Shown: positions 1 through 6,173 of the stretch, in pieces
Layout of the letters: each line of letters opens with the position of its first letter
How positions within the stretch are numbered: the stretch's first letter is position 1
Assembly (NCBI GenBank): GCA_021161165.1
Contig: JAGHBF010000078.1
Location: 1-7,277, forward strand
Source of the DNA: Candidatus Aminicenantota bacterium
Lineage (GTDB): Bacteria; Acidobacteriota; Aminicenantia; S016-38
Direction of reading: 5' to 3'
Length of the DNA stretch: 7,277 bases
Made by a program: the position numbers and the translations under genes
The notes under the pieces: generated by a model
The model's database searches: none
The model's input: the letters and a program-made list of their open reading frames with translations, nothing else
What the model was told of the DNA's origin: nothing

Positions 1-178
1 CTGAGAGAGTGTTCCTATGAAGGCCAAGAAGTTTTGCAGCTTCCTTAATTTTACCTCCGTTAATTCTCAGAGCTTCTGAGATGTATATTTTCTCAGCTTC
101 CTCTTCAAACTCTCTCAAAGTCACTCCACAGCTGAGGAGATATCTTATTATTTTTTCGAGTTCGGCTCTAAATTCCAT
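1..178 (-). CDS. Fis-type helix-turn-helix DNA-binding protein, 3' end cut off by window edge
   Basis: Translating the minus strand from an ATG at 178 gives 59 open residues to the window edge, so the C-terminus is missing. The visible C-terminal part (residues about 33-59, YISEALRINGGKIKEAAKLL then GLHRNTLS) has the pattern of the Fis / NtrC C-terminal helix-turn-helix (ALxxxxGxxxxAAxxLGxxRxTL). This family binds DNA as a dimer. The N-terminal part (about 1-30) is a charged, helical segment with no ATPase domain before it, so this is a stand-alone small regulator and not the tail of an NtrC activator. A second ATG lies at 190, but the ATG at 178 has GGAG six bases upstream and is preferred. 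Either start lies inside the 3' end of the cvpA-like gene (overlap 31 or 43 bases), implying translational coupling as the last visible gene of the purC operon. The family call is fairly sure; the target sites are unknown. Confidence 0.72.
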   Translation of the reverse strand, partial: MEFRAELEKIIRYLLSCGVTLREFEEEAEKIYISEALRINGGKIKEAAKLLGLHRNTLS

Positions 179-645
179 TTCTTTCTCCATGCTTTTTCTA
201 CATACCCTGCAAGATATACACCGGTTGAATAAAGGCTTGGACCTGTTTTGGAAGAAAATATCCAACCTCTGGTTGAATTGAAAGAAGATAGAAAAAGAGT
301 TACCACGGAAAGTAGGATGAACACCTTAAACAGGGCAAAAAGAGCTCCAAAAAACCTATCAAGAAAACCGACCATTCCCTTTACCATCATTGATATTACA
401 AAAGATACCACGGCAAAGATAGTGTATACGACTATAAAAGTAAGGGCTATTGAAGCCAGTATCAATATGCCCCTGCCTTTTATATACTGGGAAAGGAAAG
501 AAGCTGCTTTTTGATAATGGAAAAGAGAATAATAGGCGGCTACCAGAAGGCCCAAGAGGGAAAGTAACTGTCTGAAAAACCCCCTTATAAATCCGTATAT
601 CATTGCCATAACCGAAATAGTTATAACCACGATGTCATAACTCAT
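148..645 (-). CDS. CvpA-family inner membrane protein
   Basis: This 165-residue protein has four likely membrane segments (about 4-20, 24-41, 58-86 and 98-121) and a short, basic C-terminal tail. The motif GFIRGFFRQLLSLLG (18-32) between segments one and two, and LDRFFGALFALFK (95-107) at the start of segment four, are typical of the CvpA family, named for colicin V production in E. coli. The length matches the family norm (about 160-180). The molecular role is not settled; in E. coli cvpA lies next to purF. Here it is third in an operon led by purC, which fits the recurrent purine-gene neighbourhood. Its ATG overlaps the end of the PHP gene by 11 bases, and a GAGAG stretch a few bases upstream may serve as a weak ribosome binding site. 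Its own 3' end overlaps the Fis-type gene. Confidence 0.8.
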   Translation of the reverse strand: MSYDIVVITISVMAMIYGFIRGFFRQLLSLLGLLVAAYYSLFHYQKAASFLSQYIKGRGILILASIALTFIVVYTIFAVVSFVISMMVKGMVGFLDRFFGALFALFKVFILLSVVTLFLSSFNSTRGWIFSSKTGPSLYSTGVYLAGYVEKAWRKKWNLEPNSKK

Positions 646-1480
646 CCTTGACTCTCTTTAATTCTTCAACGATTTCGTAATCACAGAAAACATCTCCAAG
701 CCTTATCTTCGGCTTCCTTCTCCCGTGAAAATCGCTTCCACAGGTAGGAACCAGTGAAAATTTTAATGCCAAACCCCGATAAAAATCAACCTGTTTTTCC
801 GAATGGTAGGTATTCCTTACTTCTATACCCATAAGTCCGCTCTCCACTAATTCTTTAATCTCTTCTTCTGTAAATGGGATAAAGGCTCCAGGATGAGCAA
901 GAACAGGCACTGATTTTATCTCCCTCAATTCCCTTATAACATCTGATGAAGACATATATACTCTTTCAACATAAGCGGGCCTTCCCGGAAGGAAATAATC
1001 AGTGTAAAAACTTCTTATCGGGTCAGGGTTTTCCTTATAAGATTTCAGAGAAAATTTAGAAATGGCTATTTCAGCTATTATAGGACCTGTTGGAGGTTTC
1101 CCCTGGCTTCTTTCCATAACTTCATCTATAGATATTGGCATTCCCAATTTTTTTAGTTTTTCCAGCCTTCTGAGGGTAAGTTCGATTCTTGTATTCTGAA
1201 TTCTTTTAATTATTGTTGCTGCTCTTGTCTCTTCTATAAAATATGCAAGAATGTGAGTCTCACGTCCTTTATAACCTGTAGTAAGTTCCACACCTTTTAT
1301 TACTTCAACACCCAGTTCTTTTCCCTTATCCGAAGCATATGGATACGCATCCATGGAATCATGGTCAGTAATGGAAAGGGCAAAAAATCCCAGCTTTTTT
1401 AATTCATTAATTATTATGTCAGGGGCTAACTCTCCATCAGAGCTGTATTTAGAATGAATATGAAGGTCAACCTTCTTCAC
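635..1480 (-). CDS. PHP-domain metal-dependent phosphoesterase (YciV/RNase AM-like)
   Basis: The PHP domain fills the whole 281-residue protein. Its metal-binding signature is complete: H7xH9 in DLHIHSKYSSDG with D15, D39-H40-D41 in ITDHD, E65 in KGVEL, H76, H196 in LAHPG, and D250xH252 in CGSDFHG near the C-terminus. An insertion at about 83-165 between the second and third metal motifs, followed by GRPAYVERVY, is typical of the YciV/TrpH group. Studied members hydrolyse 3',5'-nucleoside bisphosphates or trim RNA 5' ends, and that is the likely activity; the exact substrate is inferred. The length matches the family (about 280-290). A TTG at 1483 is in frame, but the GTG at 1480 lies seven bases after GAGGAGG and is chosen. 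The start overlaps the end of purC by 14 bases and the stop overlaps the cvpA-like start by 11, so it is an internal gene of the operon. Confidence 0.85.
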   Translation of the reverse strand: MKKVDLHIHSKYSSDGELAPDIIINELKKLGFFALSITDHDSMDAYPYASDKGKELGVEVIKGVELTTGYKGRETHILAYFIEETRAATIIKRIQNTRIELTLRRLEKLKKLGMPISIDEVMERSQGKPPTGPIIAEIAISKFSLKSYKENPDPIRSFYTDYFLPGRPAYVERVYMSSSDVIRELREIKSVPVLAHPGAFIPFTEEEIKELVESGLMGIEVRNTYHSEKQVDFYRGLALKFSLVPTCGSDFHGRRKPKIRLGDVFCDYEIVEELKRVKDEL

Positions 1481-2303
1481 CAAAAAGCCTCCTCAGCGCC
1501 TCATGATATTTCTCCATAGTCTTTTTCACCACCTCTTCAGGTAGGGGTGGAGGCGTGGACTTTCTGTCCCAGTCTGTGCTCAACAAGTAATCTCTAACAT
1601 ACTGTTTGTCGAAGCTTGGCTGGGATTTCCCAGGTTTGTATTCCTCTGCTGGCCAGAATCTGGAAGAATCCGGGGTAAGCAGTTCATCTATTAGAATTGG
1701 TTCGTCATCTATAAATCCGAATTCAAATTTAGTATCAGCTATTATAATTCCCTTTTCCAGAGCATAGTCGTGGGCTCTGGAATAAATCTCTATTGATTTT
1801 TCCATAAGACAATTCGCATATTCCCCTACTATTTTTCTGTATTCTTCTATGGAAATTGGAAGGTCATGACCTTCTTCAGCCTTAGTAGTAGGGGTAAAAA
1901 CGGGCTCAGGTAACCTGTCTCCTTCTCTTAAACCCTTTCCCACTTCATGCCCAAAGAGTTTTCCTGTTTTACTGTACTCCTTCCATCCGCTTCCTGCGAG
2001 GTAACCTCTAACTATAAACTCTACAGGAATGGGCTTTGCTTTTTTTACAAGCATAAATCTGTCTTTAAAATTATCTGGGAGTCCACTTACTTTTTCGAAC
2101 CTCCATTCTACCAGATGATTTGGAATGTCCCTAAAGAATTGAAACCATAAAACAGACATTCTGGTAAGTATCTTTCCTTTATCAGGAATAAGGGTTGGAA
2201 GCACAAAGTCAAAAGCAGAAATTCTGTCCGTTGCCACAAGCAATAGATGTTCACCATCATAATCATAAATATCTCTTACTTTTCCCTTCCTTATTAATCT
2301 CAT
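1467..2303 (-). CDS. purC: phosphoribosylaminoimidazole-succinocarboxamide synthase (SAICAR synthetase)
   Basis: PurC joins CAIR and aspartate using ATP to give SAICAR in cytoplasmic de novo purine synthesis. The 278-residue sequence shows the family landmarks in order: RKGKVRDIYD at the N-terminus (5-14, nucleotide-binding loop), LVATDRISAFD (22-32), VEFIVRGYLAGSGWKEY (94-110), FTPTTKAEEGHD (136-147), IIADTKFEFG (187-196, after the longest helix) and LIDELLTPDSSRFW (204-217). These are the classic PurC signature regions, and no key segment is missing. The length sits between the short bacterial form (about 240) and the longer yeast-like form (about 300); the ATDRISAFD region and the C-terminal extension (SFDKQYVRDYL) point to the longer type. 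The ATG at 2303 has no ribosome binding site, but a -10 box ends six bases upstream, suggesting a leaderless mRNA. It is the first gene of the minus-strand operon. Confidence 0.96.
   Translation of the reverse strand: MRLIRKGKVRDIYDYDGEHLLLVATDRISAFDFVLPTLIPDKGKILTRMSVLWFQFFRDIPNHLVEWRFEKVSGLPDNFKDRFMLVKKAKPIPVEFIVRGYLAGSGWKEYSKTGKLFGHEVGKGLREGDRLPEPVFTPTTKAEEGHDLPISIEEYRKIVGEYANCLMEKSIEIYSRAHDYALEKGIIIADTKFEFGFIDDEPILIDELLTPDSSRFWPAEEYKPGKSQPSFDKQYVRDYLLSTDWDRKSTPPPLPEEVVKKTMEKYHEALRRLFGEEG
1484..1492 (-). promoter_or_regulatory. Shine-Dalgarno that decides the PHP gene start
   Basis: On the minus strand GAGGAGG lies just upstream of two possible starts, TTG (1483) and GTG (1480), inside the 3' end of purC. 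Spacing is about four bases to TTG and seven to GTG, so GTG is favoured. The site supports re-initiation after purC translation. Confidence 0.55.
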
Positions 2304-2309
2304 GTGGTA

Positions 2310-2339
2310 ATACTAACAGAAAAAAAGGCTTTAAAGCAA
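2310..2339 (-). promoter_or_regulatory. predicted purC operon promoter (extended -10, leaderless)
   Basis: On the minus strand TAGTAT (2315-2310) is preceded by TGT, giving a TGn extended -10. TTGCTT (2339-2334) lies 18 bases further upstream as a weak -35. The -10 ends six bases before the purC ATG, which places the expected transcription start on the A of the start codon. The hexamer matches the consensus at only four of six positions, so the call rests on the extended -10 and the position. Confidence 0.4.
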
Positions 2340-2340
2340 C

Positions 2341-2377
2341 CAATAGGCTAATCTGTTGAGTCAATAAGCCAGATTAA
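2341..2377. repeat. short direct/inverted repeat in the divergent purC / DUF505 control region
   Basis: CAATAGGC at 2341 recurs as CAATAAGC at 2362, exactly 21 bases (two helical turns) apart. The same block holds an inverted pair, TAATCTG (2349-2355) and CAGATTA (2370-2376), with a 14-base gap, and the odd-length palindrome TTGAGTCAA (2356-2364). It lies just upstream of the predicted purC -35 and about 50 bases before the predicted -10 for the plus-strand gene. This is a sensible place for a regulator binding site. The seven-base stem and lack of a T-run argue against a terminator. Confidence 0.4.
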
Positions 2378-2424
2378 CAAAAAAATTACCCCAAAATTAC
2401 TCAGCTACTAAACACTTCAAAAAA

Positions 2425-2433
2425 TGGTAAAAT
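2425..2433 (+). promoter_or_regulatory. predicted promoter (-10) for the DUF505-like gene
   Basis: TGG-TAAAAT forms an extended -10 in an A-rich stretch. No good -35 is seen at 16-18 bases upstream. A start near 2440 would give a leader of about 26 bases carrying the strong ribosome binding site at 2452-2458. Confidence 0.35.
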
Positions 2434-2451
2434 TTAAGGAGCAAAAAATAT

Positions 2452-2458
2452 AAGGAGG
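2452..2458 (+). promoter_or_regulatory. strong Shine-Dalgarno for the DUF505-like gene
   Basis: AAGGAGG lies seven bases before the GTG at 2466 and fixes that non-ATG start. A second AAGGAG at 2436-2441 lies 16 bases upstream but has no usable start codon after it, and it probably overlaps the predicted transcription start. Confidence 0.75.
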
Positions 2459-2465
2459 AACCATA

Positions 2466-4229
2466 GTGATTATAACAAGGAAACATGCTCTTTTAATAAA
2501 GAGAATGGCAGAAAAATGGCAGGGCGGAATGCCCTTGGAGAAAGCCCTTGATTCTCTAACAGATGAAGAACTGGAGTACCTGTTTCATCTGGAGCTTTCC
2601 GGACTCGTAATAGGAACAACAAATGCGTATGAATTAACCCAGTCCGGGCATCTTATAGCCGAAGCCATCTCAGAATGTGAAGCTTCCACCGGAAAACCTG
2701 AGGAATGGGACGAAAATTTCAGATTTATAGGTTCTGAAGTAATTTCCATGATAGAAATAACAAGGTTCGCTCAAAGCGAGGCCTTCTCCCAGGAGAAAAT
2801 TTCTGCCGAACTCCATAAAAGGGGTTTATCAAAAGACGGAAGACTTCTTCCTGTTGCAGAATCAATTTTGCAGGCATATAACATTGCTGAACCAGGAATA
2901 TTTATAACCCCCCAACTTGCTGAAAAAATAAAAAAAATGCCACCTGGACCCGGAAAGAAAAGCATTTTACCACTTACCAGTGAAGAAATATTCCAGCTGG
3001 AAGCAATGAGATTACTGACTTTTTCAGTTCCTTATGGAAATTCATATTCTCTAACAGGGGCAGGCCAGCAAATTAGAGCAGGATTATTGAAGGGAGCAGC
3101 AGTGAATTTCCCCTTAACGGACGAAATTCTCTATTCTCTCCTGGTAGAAGATGAAGAAGATGAGGAAATTGAGAAAAAATTAAGGCTAATGGGAGCAAAA
3201 AAAGACAAAGACAAGCTTCTGCCAGCAGGCAACCATTTATTAAGAGCAGCCTTCCTCCTTTATCTGGAACCCATCACTGTCAATCCTTCTATAGACCTGG
3301 ATTCAGACGACCTTAGAATATTAAAGACCATACATGAACTCTGGAAAATAAACCAGAAGGATCCCACTGTTTATCCGACCTATCAGAAGATAAGAGAAAC
3401 TATTGAAAAATCCACAGAACCTATTAACCCCTGGAAAATTTCATATACAACTTACCTGCTGGAAAGTTGCCGCCTCATAGATTCCACCAAAAATGAAGAA
3501 AATGCTCTTGTGTACAAATTAACAGAATGGGGAGAAAAGGTGCTTAAAGACAGAAAAGAGCATGGCAACAAAGAAGTTTTATCTCCAGGAGTAATGGCTA
3601 TTACTACAACAAGGATGGAAAACTTATCCCCTGATGACCACTGGGTGGAAATTGCTGAAGAGGAAGGGCTTCTCGGTAATGGATATCCATCTAAATCAGG
3701 AAGGCTCTTTGCTCAAATTGCAACTAACATCGAAAGATTACCTCTTATTTCAGCTTTTGAAGCAAAAGTTTTGAAAACACTCCCGCTCTGGAGAGGCATG
3801 TTCGAAGAGGACATATTTGCAAGGTTCCCGAAAAAAGAAAGAGACCATGTAAAGGCAGCATTGAGAAAACTTGTTGCGCATGCTCTGGTAGACCTCCTTC
3901 CTGGCGGACTGTATAAGGTCACAGAAGCAGGTGAGAAATTTAAAAGAGGAGTCGCAGTGGTCCCAGAAGGAATAGAATTTCCTGTTACCCCTCATTTGCT
4001 CAGGCTTTTAATCGCTGCCTCTCAGTCAAGTGAAAGTGGAAAGATTAACTGGAAAGAAGCAGAAAAATTGTCGGGTCTTGCCACTGAAGTTTTTGAAAAA
4101 AATCTTGTGCAGGCGACCCAATCTCATTTCATCCATTCGGACAAAATAACAACAGCCGGTAATCTCCTTATAGAAGGAGTTTTATTGCTTAAAGAAGTAA
4201 AAACAGCCTGGAACGAGATAGAACTATAG
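2466..4229 (+). CDS. DUF505-like protein with four winged-helix-like repeat pairs
   Basis: This 587-residue protein starts at a GTG set by a strong ribosome binding site. I recognise it, from memory and with moderate confidence, as DUF505-type, a family of unknown function. It has no signal peptide or membrane segment, so it is probably cytoplasmic. Two motif types alternate four times. Motif A looks like a winged-helix wing: YELTQSGHLIAEA (55), YSLTGAGQQIRAG (194), YKLTEWGEKVLKD (350), YKVTEAGEKFKRG (483). Motif B has the form LxxxGxxLxxxxxxL and sits near 119-140, 242-265, 401-422 and 553-575. Sequences such as LTDEELEYL and LTSEEIFQL precede motifs A1 and A2 as likely first helices. An acidic run (228-236) lies in the middle. 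No catalytic motif was found. The pattern suggests a nucleic-acid-binding or scaffold protein of tandem winged helices, which is inference. It is transcribed divergently from purC and ends 36 bases before the class V enzyme gene. Confidence 0.7.
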   Translation: MIITRKHALLIKRMAEKWQGGMPLEKALDSLTDEELEYLFHLELSGLVIGTTNAYELTQSGHLIAEAISECEASTGKPEEWDENFRFIGSEVISMIEITRFAQSEAFSQEKISAELHKRGLSKDGRLLPVAESILQAYNIAEPGIFITPQLAEKIKKMPPGPGKKSILPLTSEEIFQLEAMRLLTFSVPYGNSYSLTGAGQQIRAGLLKGAAVNFPLTDEILYSLLVEDEEDEEIEKKLRLMGAKKDKDKLLPAGNHLLRAAFLLYLEPITVNPSIDLDSDDLRILKTIHELWKINQKDPTVYPTYQKIRETIEKSTEPINPWKISYTTYLLESCRLIDSTKNEENALVYKLTEWGEKVLKDRKEHGNKEVLSPGVMAITTTRMENLSPDDHWVEIAEEEGLLGNGYPSKSGRLFAQIATNIERLPLISAFEAKVLKTLPLWRGMFEEDIFARFPKKERDHVKAALRKLVAHALVDLLPGGLYKVTEAGEKFKRGVAVVPEGIEFPVTPHLLRLLIAASQSSESGKINWKEAEKLSGLATEVFEKNLVQATQSHFIHSDKITTAGNLLIEGVLLLKEVKTAWNEIEL

Positions 4230-4258
4230 TTGTAAAAGGAAAAATTTTCTATTAAAAT
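4230..4258 (+). promoter_or_regulatory. predicted promoter for the class V PLP enzyme gene
   Basis: TTGTAA (4230-4235) and TAAAAT (4253-4258) are separated by the ideal 17 bases, in the short gap directly after the DUF505-like stop codon. The -10 ends seven bases before ATG 4266, predicting a transcript with no leader or one base. AGGTG at 4259-4263 could act as a ribosome binding site for read-through mRNA, but it sits only two bases from the ATG. Confidence 0.5.
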
Positions 4259-4265
4259 AGGTGCT

Positions 4266-5600
4266 ATGTGTAGACCAAAAGTCATAGGAGAAAATGATAA
4301 AGTAAGGACTGTTAATGGAATAAGGCCTTATATTTTCTTCGATAATGCCGCTTCAACCCCAGCACTTGTAGCAGTTTTTGAAAAATTAAAAGAGTTCATC
4401 CCTTATTACTCCAACGTAGAAAGAGGAATAGGCTATAAGTCCTTTGTCTCCACAGAAATGTTTGAAAAAGCAAGAGAGAAAGTCCATTCTTTCCTTGGAG
4501 CCACTGAAGAACACGAGGTAATATTCGTTAAAAACACAACAGAAGGTGTAAATAAGCTCGCAAGAAAGCTGAAAGAATTCATAGGGGATGGAAAAGTTCT
4601 CACCACAGAGATGGAACACCATTCAAATCTGCTGCCATGGAAGAAACATTATGATACGGAAGTTATCCCTGTTAATAAAGAAGGGCGGGTAGACCTCAAC
4701 CTGATTGAGGAAGCACTGAGAAAAGCCAATGGAAAAATAAAGCTGGTGGCTATAACCGGAGCTTCAAATGTCACAGGATTTGTAAACCCAATTTACGAGA
4801 TATCTGAAATTGCACATAAATATGGAGCTCTATTTTCAGTAGATGGAGCACAGCTCGTTCCACATAAAAAAGTGGATATGTCAAGGGGAATAGATTTCCT
4901 TTCGTTTTCAGCCCACAAATTTTATGCTCCATTCGGTTCAGGTGCCCTGGTGGGAAAAAAGGACATTCTGGGGAAGGGCGAACCAGAAAGCGTGGGCGGT
5001 GGTACTGTAAAATTTGTAAGCCTGGAAGAAGTCATATGGGCAGACCTTCCAGAAAAAGAAGAGTCTGGAACTCCTGTTATTACAGGAGCTATAGCTTTGA
5101 TGGCTGCTATAGAGGAGTTTGAAAAATGGGGAATGGACAAACTCGAAGATATGGAATCCCGTCTTCATAGAAAGCTTTATGAAACTCTAAGTTCATTAGA
5201 CGGAATAGAAATCCTGGGAGGGAAAAGGGAAAAGGAAGATTTTCCTGTAATTTCCTTTGTTCCCAGAAAAGTTTCTCCCTATATTCTTTCTTCAGTTTTA
5301 TCCTTTGAATACGGAATAGGAGTGAGAACAGGTTGTTTTTGCGCCCAACCCTACGTAAAAAAGCTGCTAAAAGTTACAGCCGAAGAATCAGATCAAATTA
5401 AAAAATCCATGATGAGTGGCCTTCTCCCGGAAAAAGGAGCCATAAGAGCCAGTCCCAGTTTCTACAACACCGAAGATGAGATAGAAACCCTTAAGCAAGG
5501 AATTGAAGACGCACTCTCAAGAGATAAATTTAACTACACCTATGATTCTCACCTGAAGGCTTTCGTTCCTGAAAACTTCAAATTTACCTTACCCTTTTAA
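4266..5600 (+). CDS. class V PLP-dependent aminotransferase-fold enzyme, cysteine desulfurase-like
   Basis: This 444-residue enzyme has the class V fold shared by SufS/NifS cysteine desulfurases. Seen in order: FFDNAAST (24-31) at the N-terminus, TEMEHHSNLLPW (114-125; the His stacks on the cofactor ring), ASNVTGFVNP (166-175), SVDGAQ (191-196, Asp pairs with the pyridine nitrogen), SFSAHKFY (213-220, K218 is the Schiff-base lysine) and VRTGCFCAQP (353-362). In SufS the loop reads RxGHHCAQP, so C359 aligns with the catalytic cysteine that receives the persulfide and C357 replaces a histidine. Release of sulfur from cysteine is the likely reaction. Selenocysteine lyase or another class V activity is possible, because no SufU, IscU or other Fe-S gene lies nearby. 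The protein is longer than SufS (about 405), with extra residues around 370-395 and at the C-terminus. The gene appears to have its own promoter, and its stop overlaps that of the opposing rdgB. Confidence 0.82.
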   Translation: MCRPKVIGENDKVRTVNGIRPYIFFDNAASTPALVAVFEKLKEFIPYYSNVERGIGYKSFVSTEMFEKAREKVHSFLGATEEHEVIFVKNTTEGVNKLARKLKEFIGDGKVLTTEMEHHSNLLPWKKHYDTEVIPVNKEGRVDLNLIEEALRKANGKIKLVAITGASNVTGFVNPIYEISEIAHKYGALFSVDGAQLVPHKKVDMSRGIDFLSFSAHKFYAPFGSGALVGKKDILGKGEPESVGGGTVKFVSLEEVIWADLPEKEESGTPVITGAIALMAAIEEFEKWGMDKLEDMESRLHRKLYETLSSLDGIEILGGKREKEDFPVISFVPRKVSPYILSSVLSFEYGIGVRTGCFCAQPYVKKLLKVTAEESDQIKKSMMSGLLPEKGAIRASPSFYNTEDEIETLKQGIEDALSRDKFNYTYDSHLKAFVPENFKFTLPF

Positions 5601-6173
5601 ATCCAGAAGAAAACTGCGTAACTTTCGTAACATAGCTCCCCTATGGCTTACTCTATTTTTTTCATCCCTTGAAAGTTGAGCAAATGTTTTCTTTAGGGGT
5701 GGATAATAGAACACAGGGTCATAACCAAATCCGCCCTCACCCACAATACGATAATCAATGCATCCGTGAACTCTTCCCTCTCCCTCCCAGAGTATTTTCC
5801 CATCCTTTACTAAAACCCCGTAACTTACAAAATAGGCCCGTCTCTCCTCATCATGAGCGCTTTTCATTTTTTCCAGAAGAAACTTTATGTTGTCTATATC
5901 ACTGCCAGTATCTGAAAATCTATGAGAATTAACTCCTGGTGCACCACCAAGATATGGCACAACAAGGCCGGAATCTTCTCCAAGAATCAGTTTCCCGGGA
6001 AGCAAAGTTGAAAGGGAAAGAGCCTTTATAAGCGCATTCTCTCTGAAAGTTTTGCCCTTCTCCTCAGGGGGAATGTATCTGTCGTAAATAAGAATTTTTG
6101 CAACTCCTTCAAGAAATTTCTCTATTTCGGCAGCTTTATGCCTGTTTGTACTGGCCAGGAATATTTCAAGCAT
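5589..6173 (-). CDS. rdgB: RdgB/HAM1 non-canonical purine NTP pyrophosphatase
   Basis: RdgB hydrolyses dITP, ITP and XTP to the monophosphate plus pyrophosphate, keeping deaminated purines out of DNA and RNA. The 194-residue product matches the usual length (about 195-205). Family motifs are clear: FLASTNRHKAAEI (5-17), KTFRENALIKA (41-51), EDSGLVV with LGGAPGVNSHRFS (66-72 and 75-87; D67 is the expected catalytic acid), GEGGFGYDPVF (145-155) and SHRGAM (176-181). The canonical DDSG is EDSG here, a mild variation. The reading frame is open upstream to an ATG at 6242, but those 23 residues precede the conserved N-terminal strand and overlap the mgtC coding end, so the ATG at 6173 is chosen. 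That ATG overlaps the mgtC stop by eight bases with only a weak ribosome binding site, so translation probably depends on coupling to mgtC. Confidence 0.93.
   Translation of the reverse strand: MLEIFLASTNRHKAAEIEKFLEGVAKILIYDRYIPPEEKGKTFRENALIKALSLSTLLPGKLILGEDSGLVVPYLGGAPGVNSHRFSDTGSDIDNIKFLLEKMKSAHDEERRAYFVSYGVLVKDGKILWEGEGRVHGCIDYRIVGEGGFGYDPVFYYPPLKKTFAQLSRDEKNRVSHRGAMLRKLRSFLLDLKG

Noticed and set aside
248..514. Plus-strand open frame of 88 codons opposite the cvpA-like gene
   Set aside because: It has no recognisable domain and lies wholly antisense to a well-supported membrane protein gene, whose codon pattern explains the opening.
2301..2340. TTTAAA about 27-32 bases before purC, considered as an archaeal TATA box
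   Set aside because: The gene content (CvpA, Fis-type, MgtC) is bacterial, and the other leaderless genes do not have a TATA-like box at the same distance, whereas all have a -10 at 6-7 bases.
2349..2376. Inverted repeat TAATCTG / CAGATTA considered as a terminator or riboswitch
   Set aside because: The stem is only seven base pairs and AT-rich with a 14-base loop and no proper T-run, and no purine riboswitch core was visible; it is kept only as a possible operator.
2379..2448. Series of A-tracts upstream of the DUF505-like gene, considered as phased DNA bending
   Set aside because: The tract centres fall about 12, 27, 9 and 15 bases apart, which does not follow a helical repeat; the region is simply A-rich.
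3713..3995. Two overlapping minus-strand frames inside the DUF505-like gene
   Set aside because: They have no ribosome binding site or domain, and the plus-strand gene over the same stretch contains the repeated motif A and B sequences.
5617..5635. CGTAAC...CGTAAC near the convergent stops, considered as a terminator hairpin
   Set aside because: The two copies are direct repeats, not inverted, and lie within the rdgB coding sequence.
5669..5932. Plus-strand open frame of 87 codons within rdgB
   Set aside because: The translation is low-complexity and proline/histidine-rich, has no family resemblance, and is antisense to conserved RdgB motifs.
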